NCBI RefSeq assembly: GCF_001719125.1
Contig: NZ_CP017006.1
Span: forward strand, 1,364,001 to 1,428,000
DNA: 64,000 bases
Source: Sulfolobus sp. A20
GTDB taxonomy: Archaea; Thermoproteota; Thermoprotei_A; Sulfolobales; Sulfolobaceae
Direction: 5' to 3'
Position 1 is the first letter of the stretch; every line of letters begins with the position of its first letter. Shown piece by piece: positions 1 to 9,154 of the stretch. The position numbers and the translations under genes were made by a program. The notes below the pieces were generated by a model. It was not told the origin of the DNA. It saw only the letters and a list, made by a program, of their open reading frames with translations, and did not search any database.

Positions 1-160
1 AGATCCAAGGGATTATGCCAAGTGAGCAGTTCTACTTATGCCTAACTAAAATGCAGGAGAGGCTCAATATTTTAAGGTGAGAGAACCATGATTATATAAT
101 ACATTGAATAACTTTTCTACCTCGCTGTAAAATAGAGCTATTGTAGTTAATATGTAACAT

Positions 161-865
161 TTAAAATACTGTATGAAACATGCTATTTAGTAATTTTTTA
201 ATAGAATTTCTTATGAGCATCGTTACTTCGGTTTTACTTATCCCTATTTCTTTACATAGTTCATCTAAAGATATTTTTCTGGGAATTTCAAAATAACCAC
301 CATTTAATGCTTTTAATACTATATCCCTTTCTCTTCTTGTAAATAGTAAGACAGGAACAAGACGTAAAGGCATTAATGAGAATAAATTGTCAACAGTGAG
401 ACTAGTTCTTCTAATATCTAATACTCTTAAATTATCATCTGCAGTTAATACTGTAATTAAGTTTTTAACCACTATATCATTTGAGATAAAATAAAATATT
501 TCATGATTGTTAATAACTAATTGAGAGAAATCATTTATCCCACTCCTATAAAGCTTGACTATAGATGAGTACTCATAAGGAACTATCATGTGAAGAAGAT
601 ATAGATTCTTATTAAGCTTTCTTATCGTAACGGTTTTTATCCCAAACTTTTCTCTGAAACTTTTACTCATAAATGACCCATCTATTATATTATTTCGTTC
701 AACTTTAGCTATTCTAAATGCCTCAAGATGTTCACCATAACTATAAAATCCAATTAACGAATCAATGTACTCGCCATTAATGTGATAGCTCCAGCAATCA
801 TCATGACTTAATTCTAATCTATACAAATAGTATTCTTGATCTCTCAAATCATTTTTACTTTTCAT
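161..865 (-). CDS. HTH_10 (Bat-like) transcriptional regulator, paralogue R1
   Basis: Predicted one-component DNA-binding regulator of 234 residues. The C-terminal part, about residues 174-230, has the Bat-type HTH pattern seen in six other proteins of this window: a charged start, a Gly-Tyr-Phe-x-x-Pro-Arg segment, Leu-Asp-Glu-Leu, Gly-Ile-Ser-Lys, then Ile-Arg-Asn-Ser-Ile-Lys-Lys. The N-terminus carries the family motif His-x-x-Cys-Trp-Ser (Cys24, Trp25). The middle is variable and is inferred to sense a ligand. An A/T-rich TATA-like stretch lies about 27 bases before the ATG, consistent with a leaderless message. It stands alone, downstream of the sugar-acid block on the same strand, so its target is not obvious. 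The HTH call is firm; the ligand is unknown. Confidence 0.8.
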   Translation of the reverse strand: MKSKNDLRDQEYYLYRLELSHDDCWSYHINGEYIDSLIGFYSYGEHLEAFRIAKVERNNIIDGSFMSKSFREKFGIKTVTIRKLNKNLYLLHMIVPYEYSSIVKLYRSGINDFSQLVINNHEIFYFISNDIVVKNLITVLTADDNLRVLDIRRTSLTVDNLFSLMPLRLVPVLLFTRRERDIVLKALNGGYFEIPRKISLDELCKEIGISKTEVTMLIRNSIKKLLNSMFHTVF

Positions 866-1723
866 AACTATTAGATATCTTGTAGTGATAAAATAAATCT
901 TCTTCGTATCTTGCTATCTCTAGCTTTCTAAAGATAAAATGAGAATCTATTGGGTTTTAGCATAAGATCTAACTATAACGCTCATGGACTTTCTTAAGCA
1001 CAGACGTATATCTAACTAACTAGAGGACTCCTAGTATTGTAATCGAGATATTATAATCGAGCGATATATTAACATAATTATAGTTATGAAGGTATTATTT
1101 ATTGACCAATTCTATATTTGTTATGGGTAAGGATGGAGCTTTATAGGGATACAACTTATACAAAGTGTGATAGTTATCGCCTTGTTAAGGGGTAAACTAG
1201 AGTATGAACATACCGAGTTTATTAACGATGTCTAAGTATAGATAAAGCAAAATTCCTTGAACGTATTAATAGTATGAGGTAACTGTTTTAAATAAGGGGT
1301 ATACTATTTTCACTTAGATATGGAAAGCAGAAGTATTTATAATATATTGAACTGTGGAATAAGGCTTGAGTCCAAGGCAATATCAAAATTCGTCTACTGG
1401 ACATACTTCAAGAGGAATGTTAAAGGGTTATATAAGTGGATATTCACAATAATAAGCTACACGGATAAGGCTATGTACCTAGTATTCTAAGTAAAGATGA
1501 AAAGACTTCAAGGAAGCTAAAATACATTGCCCAGAGCAAGATAGAACGATATTATATTATTCTTCATAATACCGTTATACACACATAAATTATAGTGTAG
1601 TTTATTAGCTGTTATGGCTTAAATGATTAAAAACCGTTCTAAAAATTATACCTAGATAATGATAATAGTATTATATTCCTTTACTACATTTGATTGATGG
1701 TTGAGTAATATTAATGAAATTTT
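866..1723. mobile_element. Gene-free stretch with a decayed transposase (IS family B)
   Basis: No intact gene is visible. From about 1100 to 1560 the sequence reads as broken transposase matching the remnants at 10.6-10.96 kb, 14.0-14.6 kb and 17.0-17.5 kb. Shared blocks include the stretch at 1336-1390 (gaactgtggaataaggcttg onward) and attgcccagag near 1528. All frames carry stops. About 866-1100 shows nothing recognisable apart from the promoter of the regulator on its left. Confidence 0.6.
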
Positions 1724-2668
1724 TTACCTAGACGCTAGATATAATTCCGCTTCACCTTCTCTAACTATTATCAATTTTTCGCTTTTACGTAAGTAGTTGA
1801 GTATAGCCTCTGCCGTAATTAATGCTTGCGGATATACTTTTCTTTTTATCCCATATTCTGCTAATAAATTATCCGTAAATTCTCCTAGTGTTTTAGGTTT
1901 ATCCAGAATTGATTCAGCTATGTCTATGAGCTCGAGTGCAGAATATAATGATGAGTATAAAAACTTATCTACGTCCGTACCCTCAATAATTCTTGAGTTA
2001 TTGGGCAAGTAATTATGGGCTGGAACTATAATATCTGGCCTCATTTTTATAAGCTTGTACACTGTCATCAAATATTCTTCTATTGACGAGATTTGTGGTA
2101 TAGAGTTAGTTTCCTCTCTACCCCTGATCCCGCTACCCTGAATTTCATCACCAGTAAAAAATACACTACCTACTTTACATATTATTGCTCCCGCTACGTG
2201 ACCAAAAGCTTCAAAACATTTGAATTCTGAATCGTTAGGCAACTCAGTGCTAGAAACTTTAGGCGATCCTAATTCCGTCTTTATAAGGTTAACGAATGAT
2301 TTACCATTTTCTTCTCCGATCCATTTTATAAATCTATTTGGAAAGAAACTATAAATAGCACTGTAATTGTCTGACAGTAACGACGCTGTTATTTTATGTG
2401 AAATAACGTTGACGCCTTTACTTGATAAGTATCCAGATCCACCGGCATGATCCAGATGCGCATGAGATATGATTGCACTATCTGGCAATTCTCCTATCTT
2501 ATTTATTATTGACTCTATCTGTATAGAAGTTGAGGTATCGAGTAAATATCTTCTATCCATTCTATTCACATGTAATAGATTAAGATCAACGTCATGATAT
2601 TCGGTAGCTATTAATGTAATTCCTTTATCTATCTCCTTAAGCTCTATCATAATATCACTTATATTCAT
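1724..2668 (-). CDS. Metallo-beta-lactamase-fold hydrolase
   Basis: A 314-residue MBL-fold hydrolase. The metal site is visible: His-x-His-x-Asp-His at residues 69-74, His157, Asp174 (Thr-Gly-Asp-Glu) and His218 (Pro-Ala-His-Asn). The family covers glyoxalase II, lactonases and thioesterases; the substrate cannot be read from sequence. It overlaps the UxuA-like gene upstream by 14 bases if the first ATG is used. The second ATG (codon 7, at 2650) lies 4 bases past the upstream stop and behind a GTGAT ribosome site, so it may be the real start. As last gene of a sugar-acid operon, a lactonase role is a reasonable guess but unproven. Confidence 0.8.
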   Translation of the reverse strand: MNISDIMIELKEIDKGITLIATEYHDVDLNLLHVNRMDRRYLLDTSTSIQIESIINKIGELPDSAIISHAHLDHAGGSGYLSSKGVNVISHKITASLLSDNYSAIYSFFPNRFIKWIGEENGKSFVNLIKTELGSPKVSSTELPNDSEFKCFEAFGHVAGAIICKVGSVFFTGDEIQGSGIRGREETNSIPQISSIEEYLMTVYKLIKMRPDIIVPAHNYLPNNSRIIEGTDVDKFLYSSLYSALELIDIAESILDKPKTLGEFTDNLLAEYGIKRKVYPQALITAEAILNYLRKSEKLIIVREGEAELYLASR

Positions 2669-3683
2669 AATTAGTTCCTAAACTTTCTATTGCCGCTCTA
2701 AAAAGTCCTTGAAGATACCCAATAGCATGTATCCTCCCCAAGATTGAATACCCTGGCATTGATAACTGTGTAGTATCCCCCAAAAGTGTGGGAGTGTGGT
2801 CTACTCTAAATGGACCGTAAAATCCATGTTTTACGTACTCCCTAATCTCCATAAATTGCCTAGTTAATCCTTCATCGATGAAAACCTCAACAAACTTTCT
2901 CTTATTTCCTATGACCTCTCTAAAATGCACAAAGAATACTCTACCTTTTTCTAGGAAACGACTAACTACAGCAACCTCATCATCTGCTATCAATGAAAAA
3001 ATTGAATGATCAAAAGTAATTCCATTATACTCGCTAGGAAATTCTGTTATTAGCCTTTCAAAAGCTTCTACACTATTCATAATTCTCGCTGTTCCTCTCA
3101 CTTCATCAATTGGGGGATCATCTGGATGAATAGCTAATTTAACATTTGCGTCTTCAGCTACTGGGAGTATCTCTTTGAGAAAGCTCTCTAAATTTCTCCA
3201 TAGAGTAGGTTTATCTATTTTTCCATACTTGGGCGGTGGAGTATTTTTTAAATCCTCCTCATCAAAGCCAGAAACTACCGCATCACCTCTTCCTTTTAAA
3301 GCAGTCCTTGTTCTGAGCCAATTTGTAGGCATCCAGTTGTAGCACCATATTGGTATTTTTAGCTTCCCCATATTCTCAATAAGTTTAAAAACGTACTCCT
3401 TTTGCTCTTCTTTCCCCGGTAAACCATAAATCAGTTTATCCATTGGTGGATTATCCTCTATTACGGTTAACTTAAAACCGGCATCCTCAACCATTCTCTT
3501 ATAGTTAGCTAAGGAAGCATAATCCCAAGGCTCATCAATTCTCCACTGTCTTTGGTCTTGATACCATCTAGGTAAAATACCTGTGGCTTCTTCGACACCG
3601 ATTTGTTTTAAAATTTGCCAAAAAGGGGTAGGAGAACTTTCAAGAAGTATTTCTGCAAGCCTAATCCTAGGAAGCTTCTGCAT
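2655..3683 (-). CDS. UxuA-like (mannonate dehydratase family) sugar-acid dehydratase
   Basis: A 342-residue TIM-barrel protein of the UxuA family, which dehydrates D-mannonate to 2-keto-3-deoxygluconate. Family signatures are Cys-Tyr-Asn-Trp-Met-Pro (114-119), Ile-His-Pro-Asp-Asp-Pro-Pro (185-191), Val-His-Phe-Arg (252-255), Arg-Val-Asp-His (293-296) and the closing Gly-Tyr-Ser-Ile-Leu-Gly-Arg block (311-317). Expected ligands His186, His253 and Asp295 are present. The metal-binding Cys of classical UxuA (Thr-Phe-Cys) is replaced by Asp225 followed by His226, so activity or substrate may differ. A TATA-like tttttataaag about 28 bases before the ATG suggests a leaderless start. It sits with an enolase-type dehydratase and a GlcS/GlcV pair, pointing to aldonate or uronate breakdown. 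Confidence 0.8.
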   Translation of the reverse strand: MQKLPRIRLAEILLESSPTPFWQILKQIGVEEATGILPRWYQDQRQWRIDEPWDYASLANYKRMVEDAGFKLTVIEDNPPMDKLIYGLPGKEEQKEYVFKLIENMGKLKIPIWCYNWMPTNWLRTRTALKGRGDAVVSGFDEEDLKNTPPPKYGKIDKPTLWRNLESFLKEILPVAEDANVKLAIHPDDPPIDEVRGTARIMNSVEAFERLITEFPSEYNGITFDHSIFSLIADDEVAVVSRFLEKGRVFFVHFREVIGNKRKFVEVFIDEGLTRQFMEIREYVKHGFYGPFRVDHTPTLLGDTTQLSMPGYSILGRIHAIGYLQGLFRAAIESLGTNYEYK

Positions 3684-3836
3684 TACATATAAATATCTTT
3701 TCTTTATAAAAATAAGTCTAACCTCTTATCTGTAAGAAGCTTGTTTAGGTTTTATGAGTATATTATTTACGTAAGTTTCATAACCGGCTGATTTTTATTT
3801 AGTAGACCATATGTTTATGCCGAATTTATATATTTT

Positions 3837-4898
3837 TTATTTGAATATTTTTATTGAATTTTTCCTAACATATATTAAAACTTCTTCATCACTCCTCAAA
3901 GGATGATCAACATAAGTAACAATCTCATCACTACCCTCAATAGGCATAACAGTAATCCTAAACATACCACCTTGATAACCAACAACCTTAACCCTACCCT
4001 TACCAACCAAAACCCAATCATCCAAACTCAAAACATCCTTAGCCAACTTAACATCCTCTGGCCTAACACCAACAACAACCCTATCCCCACTATAACCACC
4101 AACAAAAGGAAACTTCAAACTACCAACAACAACACCCTCATCAGTAACCTTACCCTCCAACTCATTAATCTCACCAATCAAACTAGCAACCTCAACAGAG
4201 ACAGGATTATTATAAACATCCTCAGGCTTACCAACTTGAACAAGCCTACCCTTAACCAAAACACCAACACTATCAGCAATAGAAAAAATATCAGCAGGAT
4301 CATGACTAACAATAAGCAAAGTAACCCCCAACCTCCCTTGAACATCCTTAACCAAAGCCCTAGCACTATCCCTCATCCTAGCATCCAAATTACTAAAAGG
4401 CTCATCCAACAAAAGCAAAGAAGGATTCTTAACCAAAGCCCTAGCCAAAGCAACCCTCTGCTGCTGACCACCAGACAACTCCCTAGGATAATGACCCAAA
4501 ACATGAGAAATATCCAAAATCTCAGCAACCTCCTCAACCCTCCTCCTAATCTCACCCCTACTAAGCCTCATATTAGTCAAAGGAAAAGCAATATTCTCAA
4601 AAGCAGTAAGATTAGGATACAAAGCCCAAGTCTGAAAAACCATACCAATCCTCCTATCCTCAGGGGGAACAACAAGCCTACCATTAGAAGCAACAACCCT
4701 ATCATCAAACAAAAGCTCACCACTAGAAGGAACATCCAAACCAGCAACAATCCTCATAAAAGTAGTCTTACCAGCACCACTAGGACCCAAAACACCAAAC
4801 CTAGAACCACTCTCAACAACCAAACTAACATTATCCAAAGCAACAACAGAACCCCTCTTAAAAACCTTACTAATACTCCTAGCAACAATCCTAACCAA
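3837..4898 (-). CDS. GlcV-like sugar ABC transporter ATPase
   Basis: A 353-residue ATP-binding subunit of a carbohydrate ABC importer, closely resembling S. solfataricus GlcV along its whole length including the C-terminal regulatory beta domain (about 235-353). Walker A is Gly-Pro-Ser-Gly-Ala-Gly-Lys-Thr-Thr (38-46), Q-loop Gln89, signature Leu-Ser-Gly-Gly-Gln (141-145), Walker B Asp165-Glu166, H-loop His199. The start is TTG at 4898, behind a GAGGGTGTGAT ribosome site, 38 bases after the stop of the dehydratase gene. No permease gene lies nearby, so it must work with permeases encoded elsewhere. Codons end mostly in G or T, unlike its neighbours; the plus strand here is nearly free of G. 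This creates a long spurious antisense reading frame. Confidence 0.92.
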   Translation of the reverse strand: MVRIVARSISKVFKRGSVVALDNVSLVVESGSRFGVLGPSGAGKTTFMRIVAGLDVPSSGELLFDDRVVASNGRLVVPPEDRRIGMVFQTWALYPNLTAFENIAFPLTNMRLSRGEIRRRVEEVAEILDISHVLGHYPRELSGGQQQRVALARALVKNPSLLLLDEPFSNLDARMRDSARALVKDVQGRLGVTLLIVSHDPADIFSIADSVGVLVKGRLVQVGKPEDVYNNPVSVEVASLIGEINELEGKVTDEGVVVGSLKFPFVGGYSGDRVVVGVRPEDVKLAKDVLSLDDWVLVGKGRVKVVGYQGGMFRITVMPIEGSDEIVTYVDHPLRSDEEVLIYVRKNSIKIFK

Positions 4899-4936
4899 AC
4901 ATCACACCCTCCCATTATACATGACGTATTTTTAGT

Positions 4937-6175
4937 TTAAAGATCTATATCATCCCAATATTTTTTAGCTGCGTCAGTATCTAAGTCAATACCTAAACCT
5001 GGTTCATCATTTAACTTAATAAAACCATGATCAATTATTCTTTTTTTAGGCCTTACTATTTCATTCCAAAAAGGAAGATCATGAGCATGAAATTCCATTG
5101 CTCCAAGAGTATTCGATAATGATGATAAATGTGCTGTTGCCATAGTAGCTATGGGAGAACCTATATTATGAGGGGAAAATTCAATATCGTACATGGACGC
5201 TAACTCAATTATTCTTCTTCCTTCAATAATTCCCGTTTTCGCTATATCAGGTGTCCAAACTAGAATCTTTGATGGAATAAGATCTTTAAATTGCTGATAA
5301 GAGTAAAGGGTTTCTCCTATAGCTATAGGAGTATTACATCGCTCTGCAATAATTCTTAATTCATCAAAATTACTTAAGCCTATGCTAGCAGGAGTAGGGT
5401 CTTCTATCCATCTAAGCCTATATGGGCTAAGAGCCTTACATAACCTTAATACAGTATTCAAGTTATATCTCCAATGCAAATCTACCATTAAATCTATTTC
5501 GTTACCTATACTATCTCTTATAGCCTTAATTATTTCAATCATAAAATCAATATCCTTAAGTGATAGATCGCCAACTCTAATTCTCCCTAAATTTAAGTAA
5601 GGAGTAGGTATGTCTAAATCAAATTTTATCGCGGTATATCCTTCATTAACTAGATCTTTAGCTCTTTTTACGAAGGCTTCGACTGAATACTCCTTCTCCC
5701 ACTTATCCTCTGTAAGTCTTCCGCTAATTGGGATATTAGATCTTATTTCTGCATGTTTATTATCACATAATGATACTGGTAATAAGAGTGAATTAATCGC
5801 TTCTAATCCGTTACCAGCATGAGCATCAGCATATACCCTAATTTCATCCCTATCTCCTCCTAAAAACTTATATAACGGGATATTCAAGTATTTCGTAATC
5901 AAGTCATAAATTGCTATTATAGTTCCTGCTACTAAATGATGTGTTGTGCTCCCTGAGTATAATGTAGCGTATCTTAGTTTCTGTTCAATCCTATTAATCT
6001 TAAAGGCGTCTTCTCCAAGTAATAATTGTTTGAACTCACTCTCCATTCCCTTTAATCCGGGTGCTGGACCAGCCTCACCAACACCATAAAGGTCTTTAGA
6101 ATACACTTTAACAAAAGTCCACTCAAAATTAGCTTGAGCCGTAAAAACCTTAAAATCAGTTATCTTAAGCTCCAT
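4937..6175 (-). CDS. Enolase-superfamily sugar-acid dehydratase
   Basis: A 412-residue member of the mandelate racemase/galactonate dehydratase branch of the enolase superfamily. Residues expected for catalysis are present: Lys184-x-Asp186 (the KxD form also seen in Sulfolobus gluconate dehydratase), metal ligands Asp232, Glu258 and Glu288, and the His336/Asp310 dyad. His234 follows the first ligand. The likely reaction is loss of water from an aldonate to give a 2-keto-3-deoxy acid; which aldonate cannot be told. It lies between the GlcS-like and GlcV-like genes, exactly where the two permease genes glcT and glcU would be expected. It appears co-transcribed with the ATPase downstream. Confidence 0.88.
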   Translation of the reverse strand: MELKITDFKVFTAQANFEWTFVKVYSKDLYGVGEAGPAPGLKGMESEFKQLLLGEDAFKINRIEQKLRYATLYSGSTTHHLVAGTIIAIYDLITKYLNIPLYKFLGGDRDEIRVYADAHAGNGLEAINSLLLPVSLCDNKHAEIRSNIPISGRLTEDKWEKEYSVEAFVKRAKDLVNEGYTAIKFDLDIPTPYLNLGRIRVGDLSLKDIDFMIEIIKAIRDSIGNEIDLMVDLHWRYNLNTVLRLCKALSPYRLRWIEDPTPASIGLSNFDELRIIAERCNTPIAIGETLYSYQQFKDLIPSKILVWTPDIAKTGIIEGRRIIELASMYDIEFSPHNIGSPIATMATAHLSSLSNTLGAMEFHAHDLPFWNEIVRPKKRIIDHGFIKLNDEPGLGIDLDTDAAKKYWDDIDL

Positions 6176-6347
6176 ATAATTAAGTTTTATACATTAAACA
6201 TAAAAAATATGGCTTATCACGTGTAAAAAAACTGAGAAATATAAATAAGCATTCTAGCAAATAATTCGAATTGAGAATCAAAGATTAATAAGTTATTAAA
6301 GGAAAAGGAAGAAGGTCCAAGCAAGAAAATGAAAAATTAAAACTAAA

Positions 6348-8027
6348 TTAACATTTTTTAATAAAGGTAAAGTTTACATTTAAGTATTCCCTCTTTATTA
6401 CTTCGTTTAATAATATTACAGATCCTCCTAATAACGATATTATCAGTATTCCGGCATTAACATTTACGCTTTTACTACTCTTTAACCCATATGCCATTGG
6501 GTTCATTACCCATGGTGGATAATAGTTTGCGAATGGATGGTTTGGAAATCCTAAGTATCCTAAGCCTAGTTTTGCTGCTGCTAGCCATTCACTCTCCTCT
6601 TCATGCATCGCTGAGACTAGTGTTGAGTTCCAAGCTGACAAACCTGCATTACCGACTTGTTGTAGTGTTAGTAATCCAGAGTCTATTTGTGCGAAAACAT
6701 CATCAAATACTCCACCATCAGATAATTGATATACGAAGTCTTGAGGATTCTTAGAATCATTTATCAACTGTTGATAATCATACCATTGAGCAGGAGTATT
6801 GTAAAAGTCTGTGGAATTTTTATAGAAAGATACACCGACCCATTTTGCCCATGCTATTTGTCCTTGGTATGATGACCAGAAGTGGGCTAGTTGTAGAGCT
6901 TGTTGTTCTTGAGGACCTACTGGTATACCCATTGAATTAATTACTAGTGCATAGTAGTTTTGTGTTCCTGGGAATGGGGATTCTATTAGTGTTATGCTTG
7001 TGTTGTTTATGTATTGTGGTAGTGGTGGGTATGCTGATGTGTTTAGGAAGTCATATGCGTAGCCTGTTAGCCAGTTTCCATTTGCTTGGAATGCTACTTT
7101 TCCTTGTACGAGTAGTGTTAGTCCTTGTGTCCAAGTCATTGATTGCCATCCTGGGTAATCGTAGGATGTGAAGTTTAGGAACCAGTAGTTGGTCTCGTTT
7201 ATTAGTTTTTGGACTGTAGCGTTGTTTAAGTTTATGGTTCCATATATCATTTCGTCATATAATTGTGGTCCAGCTAGGGATAGGAATATGTCTTCCCATA
7301 GGTTGAATTGGTCCCATCCCCCATCTCCACCGGGTATTATCCATGGGTGAATTCCGTGGTTTGCCAACTGTACTGTATCATAAATTAGTGTACTCAAATT
7401 GTAGGGGAATGGTAAATTATACTCCCTTAATAACTGAGCATTAACATATATAAGAGATCCTCTACTTACACTTAAGGGGACTGACAACAGCGTACCGTTA
7501 TATGTTCCTGCTTGTAATACTTCGTATACTGCATTGTTGAATAGTCCCCATTGTTGGGCATAGGGTGTAACGTTAACAAATGAATTTACACCATTAGGCG
7601 CAGCCTCAACATAACTAATCATTTCCGGACCAAAATGTGTCTGAAAACCCGCTGGTGGTTTTCCAGCCTCTATTAGAGCTACTATTGCGTATTTAGCGTT
7701 TGTCCCACCAGCTCCAGGAACAATATAGGGTTGCATTTGTAATCCAGTAGTATTTTGAAATGCTTTCACTAGGTGTTCCAATCCAACCTTTCCTTCTGTT
7801 GCCCACCATGTGTAGAATACTATTGGTCCTGTTGTGCTTGTTGTCACTACTGGTGTTGTCGTGCTTGTTGTTATTGTGCTTGTTACTGTTGTTGTTACTA
7901 CTGTTGTTGTTGGTTTTCTTGTTAGTAGTACTCCTGCTACTGCCCCAATAACTACAATTATTACTACTACAGCAACAATTATGGCTATTTGTGTTGATGA
8001 TAAACCCTTAACTAAACTATATTTCAT
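6348..8027 (-). CDS. GlcS-like sugar-binding protein, copy 1 (SBP1)
   Basis: A 559-residue extracellular binding protein of the Sulfolobales sugar ABC systems. It starts with a class III signal peptide: a charged head, Lys-Gly as the predicted PibD cleavage site before Leu-Ser-Ser-Thr, then a hydrophobic stretch to about residue 36. A Thr/Ser-rich linker follows (about 38-68), then a solute-binding domain very like GlcS, including Pro-Gly-Ala-Gly-Gly-Thr-Asn-Ala-Lys-Tyr and the Trp-rich sugar-binding loops. A second hydrophobic segment lies near the C-terminus. The 5' 190 bases plus promoter are near-identical to SBP2 at 11166, and so is part of the 3' end; the middle has diverged. The central part uses many codons ending in A or C. 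No permease genes accompany it. Confidence 0.92.
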   Translation of the reverse strand: MKYSLVKGLSSTQIAIIVAVVVIIVVIGAVAGVLLTRKPTTTVVTTTVTSTITTSTTTPVVTTSTTGPIVFYTWWATEGKVGLEHLVKAFQNTTGLQMQPYIVPGAGGTNAKYAIVALIEAGKPPAGFQTHFGPEMISYVEAAPNGVNSFVNVTPYAQQWGLFNNAVYEVLQAGTYNGTLLSVPLSVSRGSLIYVNAQLLREYNLPFPYNLSTLIYDTVQLANHGIHPWIIPGGDGGWDQFNLWEDIFLSLAGPQLYDEMIYGTINLNNATVQKLINETNYWFLNFTSYDYPGWQSMTWTQGLTLLVQGKVAFQANGNWLTGYAYDFLNTSAYPPLPQYINNTSITLIESPFPGTQNYYALVINSMGIPVGPQEQQALQLAHFWSSYQGQIAWAKWVGVSFYKNSTDFYNTPAQWYDYQQLINDSKNPQDFVYQLSDGGVFDDVFAQIDSGLLTLQQVGNAGLSAWNSTLVSAMHEEESEWLAAAKLGLGYLGFPNHPFANYYPPWVMNPMAYGLKSSKSVNVNAGILIISLLGGSVILLNEVIKREYLNVNFTFIKKC

Positions 8028-8132
8028 AAGTAAACGGCAACCTAATGAAATAATAAAGTATAGCTCTTATCAGTAAAAAGGATAACATATTAAAATATGA
8101 AAAACATAAAAATAACCAATAACAAACAAAAT
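7838..8132 (-). repeat. Inverted repeat, left copy (promoter and 5' end of SBP1)
   Basis: This 295-base stretch is, on the opposite strand, near-identical to 11061-11355; I noticed one mismatch by eye (gcacgacaac against gcacaacaac). It covers about 105 bases of promoter and the first 63 codons of the sugar-binding protein. Identity stops abruptly at both ends. It includes an inverted repeat with six-base arms (CATATT and AATATG, 8086-8099) and a TATA-like actttattatttc. Confidence 0.92.
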
Positions 8133-8146
8133 CTAATAATATAATA

Positions 8147-8908
8147 CTATTTCTTTGGGCTACTTAATGGGATTAGTGCTGTTAATCCACCATCAATTGT
8201 TACACAAACCCCGTTTATAAATGAGGCAAGATCAGAAATTAAGAATGCTGTAAGATATCCAATTTCCTCAGGTTCTCCAACCCTTCTCATAGGATATGCT
8301 TCGCCCCACTCTCTTATTTTTTCCTCTATATGTTCTTTGCCTACTTCTTCTTCCGCTGCCCACTCTAACAATGGTGTTCTTATGGATCCCGGACATATTG
8401 CGACAGCTCTAATTATAGGGGCGTAATCAACTGCAATACTTCTAGTTAAGCCTAATAATGCATGTTTGCTAGTAGTATAAGCGGCAACTCTGCGTTGAGT
8501 TGCAAAAGCTTGTATTGATGCTACGTTAACTATTACACCTTTACCTTGCTTTAACATATACGGTATAGAATACTTAGACATTAAGAAGGGGCCTTTCACA
8601 TTGACATTAATTATTTTATCCCAATCCTCTTCACTTGTTTCATGAACTGAACCATAAATTTCTATACCAGCGTTATTGACTATTGCGTCAATCCTGCCAT
8701 ATTTTGTGATAATATAATCTATTCCCTTAATAACTTCTTCCTTTTTTGAAACATCAGTGCTAATATACTCGACATTCATGGAAGGCTCTTTTTTATCAAA
8801 AATTATTACATTTACACCTTCGTTCATAAGAACATTAACAATTCCCTTACCTATACCCTGGGATCCTCCAGTTACGATTACAACTTTATTTTTAATATTT
8901 AGGTCCAT
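8147..8908 (-). CDS. Short-chain dehydrogenase/reductase
   Basis: A 253-residue classical SDR oxidoreductase. It shows the nucleotide-binding Thr-Gly-Gly-Ser-Gln-Gly-Ile-Gly (13-20), Asn-Asn-Ala-Gly (78-81), and the catalytic Ser131, Tyr144 and Lys148 (Tyr-x-x-x-Lys). The C-terminal Gly-Gly close is typical of sugar and polyol dehydrogenases of about 250 residues. A TATA box (ctttatatagc) about 28 bases before the ATG points to its own leaderless promoter. It lies between the two inverted sugar-binding protein genes, with an RraA-like aldolase next to it, so oxidation of an imported sugar or sugar acid is the likely job. The substrate is not identifiable. Confidence 0.88.
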   Translation of the reverse strand: MDLNIKNKVVIVTGGSQGIGKGIVNVLMNEGVNVIIFDKKEPSMNVEYISTDVSKKEEVIKGIDYIITKYGRIDAIVNNAGIEIYGSVHETSEEDWDKIINVNVKGPFLMSKYSIPYMLKQGKGVIVNVASIQAFATQRRVAAYTTSKHALLGLTRSIAVDYAPIIRAVAICPGSIRTPLLEWAAEEEVGKEHIEEKIREWGEAYPMRRVGEPEEIGYLTAFLISDLASFINGVCVTIDGGLTALIPLSSPKK

Positions 8909-9154
8909 ATTTCTAAATGAGAATTTAGGCTATATAAAGTATGACTCTAACAACTGATAATCAGATACCAATGTAATATAAAATTATTGATAATATTTGA
9001 GCTAATGTATTTTATATAATTAAAATTTGTCATTATATGAATAATTTTTATCTTGATCTTTCTTATCCACTAATCGAATTATTTCTAGAATTAATTGTTT
9101 CAATATGATACATTATATAAAACTAAAAGTGATATAAAAATTGTATTTGTATAT

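Noticed and set aside
3903-4940. Open frame of 345 codons on the plus strand
   Set aside because: It lies antisense to the GlcV-like gene, its translation is dominated by Asn, Thr, Pro and Leu, and it exists only because the plus strand there is nearly free of G.
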